Below, piece after piece: positions 60,210 through 64,000 of a stretch of DNA of 64,000 nucleotides. Both the position numbers and the translations under genes were made by a program. The notes below the pieces were generated by a model that was not told where the DNA came from, did not search any database, and was given only the letters and a program-made list of their open reading frames with translations. Source of the DNA: Deltaproteobacteria bacterium (GTDB taxonomy: Bacteria; Myxococcota_A; Polyangia; Polyangiales; Sandaracinaceae); NCBI GenBank assembly GCA_017303575.1, contig JAFLCL010000011.1, forward strand, positions 1 through 64,000, written 5' to 3'. The number at the start of each line of letters is the position of its first letter. Positions within the stretch are counted from its first letter, which is position 1.

Positions 60210-62531
60210 ATGCTCGGTACGCCCCTCGACGTCTGGCGGTTCTCCCGTGCGGGGATCCTCGGTGTGCTCGCGTTCTCCCTCGCGCTCGCGATGGCAGGAT
60301 GTGCGGATCGCACCTCGATCCTCATCCAGGTGAGCTCTGAGGATCTCGTCGCACCCGACGACATCAACCAGCTCGACATCTCCGTCATCGGACAGACGAC
60401 GGGCATGGGCATCAACCAGACCTTCGTGCTCGAAGGACCGTGGCCTCACTCGCTCGCCGTCCGCCCCGGCATGGTCGAGTCGAACGCTGTGCGCATCACG
60501 GTGACCGGCTACCACGGCGAGGAGTTCGTGGTGCGACGCGTGCTCGATCGCTCGTTCACCTCGGGCTTCGAGGAGATCGTGGAGATCGAGCTCCAGGCCG
60601 CCTGCCGCGGCCGCATGTGCAACGAGGGTTTCGACTGCATCGACGGCAACTGCGCCGGGCAGATGCGCGACGCGGGTCCGCCGCCCGACTCCGGCCTCGA
60701 CGCGGCGATCGACGGCGGCGTCGATGCGAACACCGACGCGCCCTGCCCTGCGGGCTACACGAACTGCGGCGGCACGTGCATCGTCCCCACCGAGAATCCC
60801 ATGCGCTGCGGCGCCGATCTCGCGTGCGAGAACTACACGGTCTGCGTCGGCAACGAGCAGTGCATCGCGGGCGAGTGCTCGCTCTACTGCGAGCCTGGCC
60901 TCATCAACTGCGACGGCTTCTGCGTGAACCCGCAGACGGACCGCAACCACTGCGGCGCGAACCTCCTCGACTGCAGCGGCGGCGCCGTGTGCCCCGCGGG
61001 TGAGTACTGCGCGCTCGGCGGCTGCACCGCGAGCTGTCCGCCCGGCCTCTACCTCTGCTTCGGCAACTGCATCGATCCGACCAGCGATCGCCAGTACTGC
61101 GGCGTCGGCCCCGACTGCACCGGCGGAGCGGGCACCTGCTTCGCGGGTGAGTCGTGCTCGCAGGGCAACTGCGTGACGAGCTGCCCTGGTGGCCAGATCG
61201 CGTGCGGTGGTCGCTGCATCGACCCCATGTCCGATCGCGTCTACTGCGGCGCCGACAGCGAGTGCTCGGGCGGCACGTCGTGCATGGCGGGACAGGTCTG
61301 CGTCGCCGGCGTCTGCGGCGCCTCGTGTCCGAGCCCACAGGTCGCGTGCGGCGGACGCTGCATCGACCCGGAGACGGACGAGGGCTACTGCGGCGCCGCG
61401 CCCGACTGCACGACGGGCTCGGTCTGCGTCAGCGGCTTCATCTGCCGCGACGGCGAGTGCATCGCGAACTGTCCCTCGGGCCAGGTCGGCTGCATGGGCC
61501 GCTGCATCGACCCGCTCACCGACGAGTCGTACTGCAACGCCTCGCCGACCTGCATGGGCTACGAGGCGTGCGGTGCGCGCGAGGCGTGCGTGTCGGGCGC
61601 GTGCGGCTGTCAGGTGCCCGAGCGGGACTGTGGGTCAGGCTGCGTCGACACGCGCTTCGATCCGACGAACTGCGGGATGTGCGGGAACGCCTGCGATCCG
61701 GGTGAGGTCTGCGCGGGCAGCACGTGCGCACCGCTGAGCGGCGGCGGCTTCACCGGCGAGTTCGGCGCCACGTGGACGCCCTTCATGTTCCGCGAGGTGA
61801 GCTGCATCCAGGAGTTCATCCCCCGCACGGCGCCCGAGGTGTACTCGGGCCAGGGCCCGAACTTCGGCCCCTGGGATCCGGGAACGATGACGTACCGCGC
61901 AGAGACGCCGCCCGCGTACACGATCCAACCCAACTGCTCGTTCGCCTACTACGGCGGCGGCATCTTCCAGGTCACGTCCACCGACGTGACGTTCTTCCAG
62001 CCTCCGACCCACGAGTGGCGCACCGCGCCGTTGGGCATGGACCTCGGCCCCGTCGGCATGTCGATCACCGACCTCGACTCGCTGTGGACGGCCAACAGCG
62101 CGTTCCTCATCCGCGGCTCGCCTGCCACCTCGACGGTCGAGACGATCTCCGTCGGCACCACGCTGACCGCGCCGCGCGTGACGTTCGACGACCTCACCGA
62201 TCGCATCTACTTCGCGAGCCAGGGCACGCGGGAGCTCCGCTCCTACGACCCGATCGGGCGCACGTTCCGCGTGGAAGGCATGGCGCCGGCCAACATCGGC
62301 GCAGCGTTCTGCAGCGATCGCGCGGGTCACATCTACGTGGGCTCGATGACGAACCCCGCCCAGGTCTGGCAGTACACGCCGGCGAGCAGCCGCTGGATGG
62401 ATCTGCCGCTCATCCCCGGCACGGTGTCGGGCACGACGAACTGCGGTGTCGCCGAGGTGGGCTTCCTCTACGTCGCGCTCTCTCCCGGCACCACGCTCTA
62501 CCGGCTGCCGCTGACGCGCCTCGGCACCTGA
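60210..62531 (+). CDS. Lipoprotein with Cys-rich tandem repeats and C-terminal propeller-like region
   Basis: A 773-residue lipoprotein with lipobox MAGC (Cys 31), a beta domain (about 35-150), then seven Cys-rich repeats of about 46 residues (about 179-510; core CGGRCIDP..DR.YCGA and C.GG..C..G..C..G.C), the last shorter. The C-terminal 260 residues read as repeated strands (RIYFASQGTRELRSYDPIGRTF; AGHIYVGSMTNPAQVWQYTP), like a partial beta-propeller. Likely surface-exposed and disulfide-rich. Confidence 0.72.
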   Translation: MLGTPLDVWRFSRAGILGVLAFSLALAMAGCADRTSILIQVSSEDLVAPDDINQLDISVIGQTTGMGINQTFVLEGPWPHSLAVRPGMVESNAVRITVTGYHGEEFVVRRVLDRSFTSGFEEIVEIELQAACRGRMCNEGFDCIDGNCAGQMRDAGPPPDSGLDAAIDGGVDANTDAPCPAGYTNCGGTCIVPTENPMRCGADLACENYTVCVGNEQCIAGECSLYCEPGLINCDGFCVNPQTDRNHCGANLLDCSGGAVCPAGEYCALGGCTASCPPGLYLCFGNCIDPTSDRQYCGVGPDCTGGAGTCFAGESCSQGNCVTSCPGGQIACGGRCIDPMSDRVYCGADSECSGGTSCMAGQVCVAGVCGASCPSPQVACGGRCIDPETDEGYCGAAPDCTTGSVCVSGFICRDGECIANCPSGQVGCMGRCIDPLTDESYCNASPTCMGYEACGAREACVSGACGCQVPERDCGSGCVDTRFDPTNCGMCGNACDPGEVCAGSTCAPLSGGGFTGEFGATWTPFMFREVSCIQEFIPRTAPEVYSGQGPNFGPWDPGTMTYRAETPPAYTIQPNCSFAYYGGGIFQVTSTDVTFFQPPTHEWRTAPLGMDLGPVGMSITDLDSLWTANSAFLIRGSPATSTVETISVGTTLTAPRVTFDDLTDRIYFASQGTRELRSYDPIGRTFRVEGMAPANIGAAFCSDRAGHIYVGSMTNPAQVWQYTPASSRWMDLPLIPGTVSGTTNCGVAEVGFLYVALSPGTTLYRLPLTRLGT

Positions 62532-62627
62532 CGCGGGCTCGGCCTGCACGAATGCAGGCTGGAGCTGCGCTCGTGCAGCTACCGGCGATGTGCGTTCCGG
62601 CGCATCACGTGATCGAAGGAGGCCACC

Positions 62628-63590
62628 ATGAAGGAGCCCACCTCGATCGAAGCGCTCGAGCTCACCCTGACCACCACCGACGGCGCCACCCTGGGCGCAC
62701 GTCTCTTCGAGCCGAAGGACGCGCGCGGCAGCGTGCTCGTCCAAGGCGCCACGGCCACGCCCTCTCGGTACTACGACCGCTTCGCGACGTGGCTCGCGGA
62801 GCGCGGCCTGCGCGTCCTCACGTTCGACTACCGCGGCATCGGTCGCTCGCGACGAGGCGCGCTCGGTCGTGACGCGATGTCGATGCGCGAGTGGGCCGAG
62901 CGCGACTCCGTCGCTGCGCACGAGGCGCTGCGCGCCCGCGATCCGGACGCGAAGGTCCTGCTCGTCGCGCACAGCTTCGGAGGACAATCGCTGGGCCTGG
63001 CGGACCGGCTCCACGACGTGAGCGCCGCGGCGATGGTCGGCGTGCAGTTCGGCTACGTCGGTCACTGGCCGACGCTCGGGCAAGCGCGCCTGGGCATCGT
63101 GTGGAACGTGCTCGTGCCCGGCTTCTCGACGGCCCTCGGCTACGTGCCGGGCTGGGCAGGCCTCGGTGAGGATCTGCCAGGCGGCGTCGCGCGCGAGTGG
63201 GCGCGCTGGTGCACGAGCCCGGGCTATCTGCTCGATCACGTCGAGGGCTCGCGCGAGCGCTTCGCGCGCTTCACCGCCCCGACGCTCTTCTACTCGTTCA
63301 CCGACGACGACTACGCCCCGCGCGCCGCCGTCGAGCACTACCTCGCGACCCTCTCGGGCAGCGAGCGCACTCACCGACGCTTCGCGCCCAGCGACCTCGC
63401 GCAGAAGGAGGTCGGCCACTTCGGCTTCTTCCGTCCCCGCTTCGAGCCGACGCTCTGGCGCGAGGTCCTCCGCTTCTTCGACGACGCGATCGAAGGCCAC
63501 CCGAGCTCGCTGGGCCCCCACGAGTCCCGCGCCGCCTCGCGCCCGAACGAGACCGACATCGCGATGGACCTCGCGCACGGCCGCGACTGA
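62628..63590 (+). CDS. Alpha/beta-hydrolase (fold 1)
   Basis: A 320-residue protein with oxyanion and strand words RVLTFDYRGIGRS, nucleophile elbow AHSFGGQS, Asp/His later (LFYSFTDDDYAPR, KEVGHFGFF). The ATG follows AAGGAGGCC, a strong ribosome binding site. Substrate unknown; similar proteins are called alpha/beta fold hydrolases. The stop lies inside the downstream intergenic element copy B. Confidence 0.82.
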   Translation: MKEPTSIEALELTLTTTDGATLGARLFEPKDARGSVLVQGATATPSRYYDRFATWLAERGLRVLTFDYRGIGRSRRGALGRDAMSMREWAERDSVAAHEALRARDPDAKVLLVAHSFGGQSLGLADRLHDVSAAAMVGVQFGYVGHWPTLGQARLGIVWNVLVPGFSTALGYVPGWAGLGEDLPGGVAREWARWCTSPGYLLDHVEGSRERFARFTAPTLFYSFTDDDYAPRAAVEHYLATLSGSERTHRRFAPSDLAQKEVGHFGFFRPRFEPTLWREVLRFFDDAIEGHPSSLGPHESRAASRPNETDIAMDLAHGRD

Positions 63591-63642
63591 TCAGTCCCGA
63601 GACCAGAGCGCGCGCGGCGCTCAGGGACCGAGACAGATTCGA
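63589..63642. repeat. Dispersed intergenic element, copy B
   Basis: GATCAGTCCCGAGACC then a GC spacer then CTCAGGGACCGAGACAGATTCGA; partner of 7902-7949 (core 21/23 identical). The first bases coincide with the stop of the hydrolase gene, so the element follows a gene end here, while copy A follows the start region of a lipoprotein gene. Confidence 0.55.
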
Positions 63643-63696
63643 TTCACGGCCCAAGCGACAAAATTCGAGGACGACAATCGCTCGTTTCTCGCTCTC

Positions 63697-64000
63697 TCAC
63701 TTCTTCTTCTTCGTGAACGCGCCGAAGGTCTCGGCGAGGAAGCGCACCACCGTCTTCACGCGCTTCTGGCGGGCGCTCGTGGGGTGCATCGAGAGCCACA
63801 CGGGGCGGCTCGGGCCGGGTGCGGTGAGCTCGATCTTCACGAGGCCGTCGGCGAGCACGTCGGGCAGGAGCCCCAGGCCCACGCCGGCCTTCACGGCGCT
63901 CAGCGCCGTCGACACGTTGTCGGTGCGGAGCGCGATCGGTCCCTCCGGCAGCTGCTGCCTCAGCCAGTCGCCCTCCGCGACGGAGAAGCGCAGACCGAAG
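63697..64000 (-). CDS. LysR-family regulator, effector domain (5' end outside window)
   Basis: The frame stays open to the window edge, reading inward: ...FSVAEGDWLRQQLPEGPIALRTDNVSTALSAVKAGVGLGLLPDVLADG, typical of the last part of the LysR effector domain; the conserved GVGLGLLP is clear. It ends with KKKK. The DNA-binding domain lies beyond the window. It converges on the hydrolase gene, with copy B of the intergenic element between. Confidence 0.8.
   Translation of the reverse strand, partial: FGLRFSVAEGDWLRQQLPEGPIALRTDNVSTALSAVKAGVGLGLLPDVLADGLVKIELTAPGPSRPVWLSMHPTSARQKRVKTVVRFLAETFGAFTKKKK

Noticed and set aside
1-64000. tRNA, rRNA, insertion sequence, integrase, phage or biosynthetic megasynthase genes
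   Set aside because: None seen by eye in any gap or frame; a tRNA search program could still find one that I missed.

Overview
The window is chromosomal DNA of very high G+C content. Gene content points to a myxobacterium, probably of the Polyangia/Sandaracinaceae type: a type II secretion operon with gspN, a PEGA-tailed Ser/Thr kinase, PilZ proteins, a CHASE4-HAMP-cyclase, and many lipoproteins with Asp/Ala-rich linkers or Cys-rich repeats. The lineage is inferred from gene types only. No rRNA, tRNA, CRISPR array, transposase or prophage gene was seen. Because of the base composition most long opposite-strand reading frames are shadows.

Layout: 1-4.8 kb holds the end of a type II secretion operon (gspI-J-L-M-N), followed by a divergent Hsp70. 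6.8-9.8 kb has a lipoprotein, a hairpin-rich repeat patch, a zinc-ribbon membrane protein and the thyA-folA pair. 9.9-13.1 kb carries a Kazal-domain lipoprotein and an envelope rhodanese-MauE/DoxX pair. 13.1-17.7 kb has a GNAT pair divergent from a LysR gene, then a CRP-like regulator overlapping a class II cyclic-nucleotide phosphodiesterase. 17.7-21.7 kb has a redoxin/Tat pair, a VWA lipoprotein and an RbfA-like/RtcB pair. 21.9-28 kb is a minus-strand run: a PilZ-coil-TM-PEGA fusion, a small protein, a HEAT-like lipoprotein and a large membrane protein.

28-34.5 kb is a mix of secreted and metabolic genes (SMP-30 lipoprotein, kbl, msrA, a DUF4336-like protein, a barrel protein). 34.5-36.3 kb is a receptor adenylate/guanylate cyclase split by a frameshift. 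36.4-39.6 kb has an acyltransferase, a membrane protein preceded by three 12-bp palindromes spaced exactly 21 bp, and two coupled lipoproteins. 39.8-43.2 kb has miaE-lepB, a decayed GLUG-type adhesin remnant and an orphan E1-beta subunit. 43.2-53 kb has murein-hydrolase-like proteins, an esterase, an amidase, serC, an SCP2-OMP-YkgJ group and an ArsA-SspB-M19 dipeptidase overlap operon. 53-64 kb has another M15/M74-like protein, large LamG/fibrinogen-like and Cys-repeat lipoproteins, the PEGA-tailed kinase with a divergent partner, a second PilZ protein, a hydrolase and the end of a LysR gene.

The best candidates for undescribed biology are the RbfA-like/RtcB pair (possible ribosomal RNA repair), the 21-bp-phased palindrome array at 37.12-37.17 kb, and a conserved intergenic element found near 7.9 kb and 63.6 kb.
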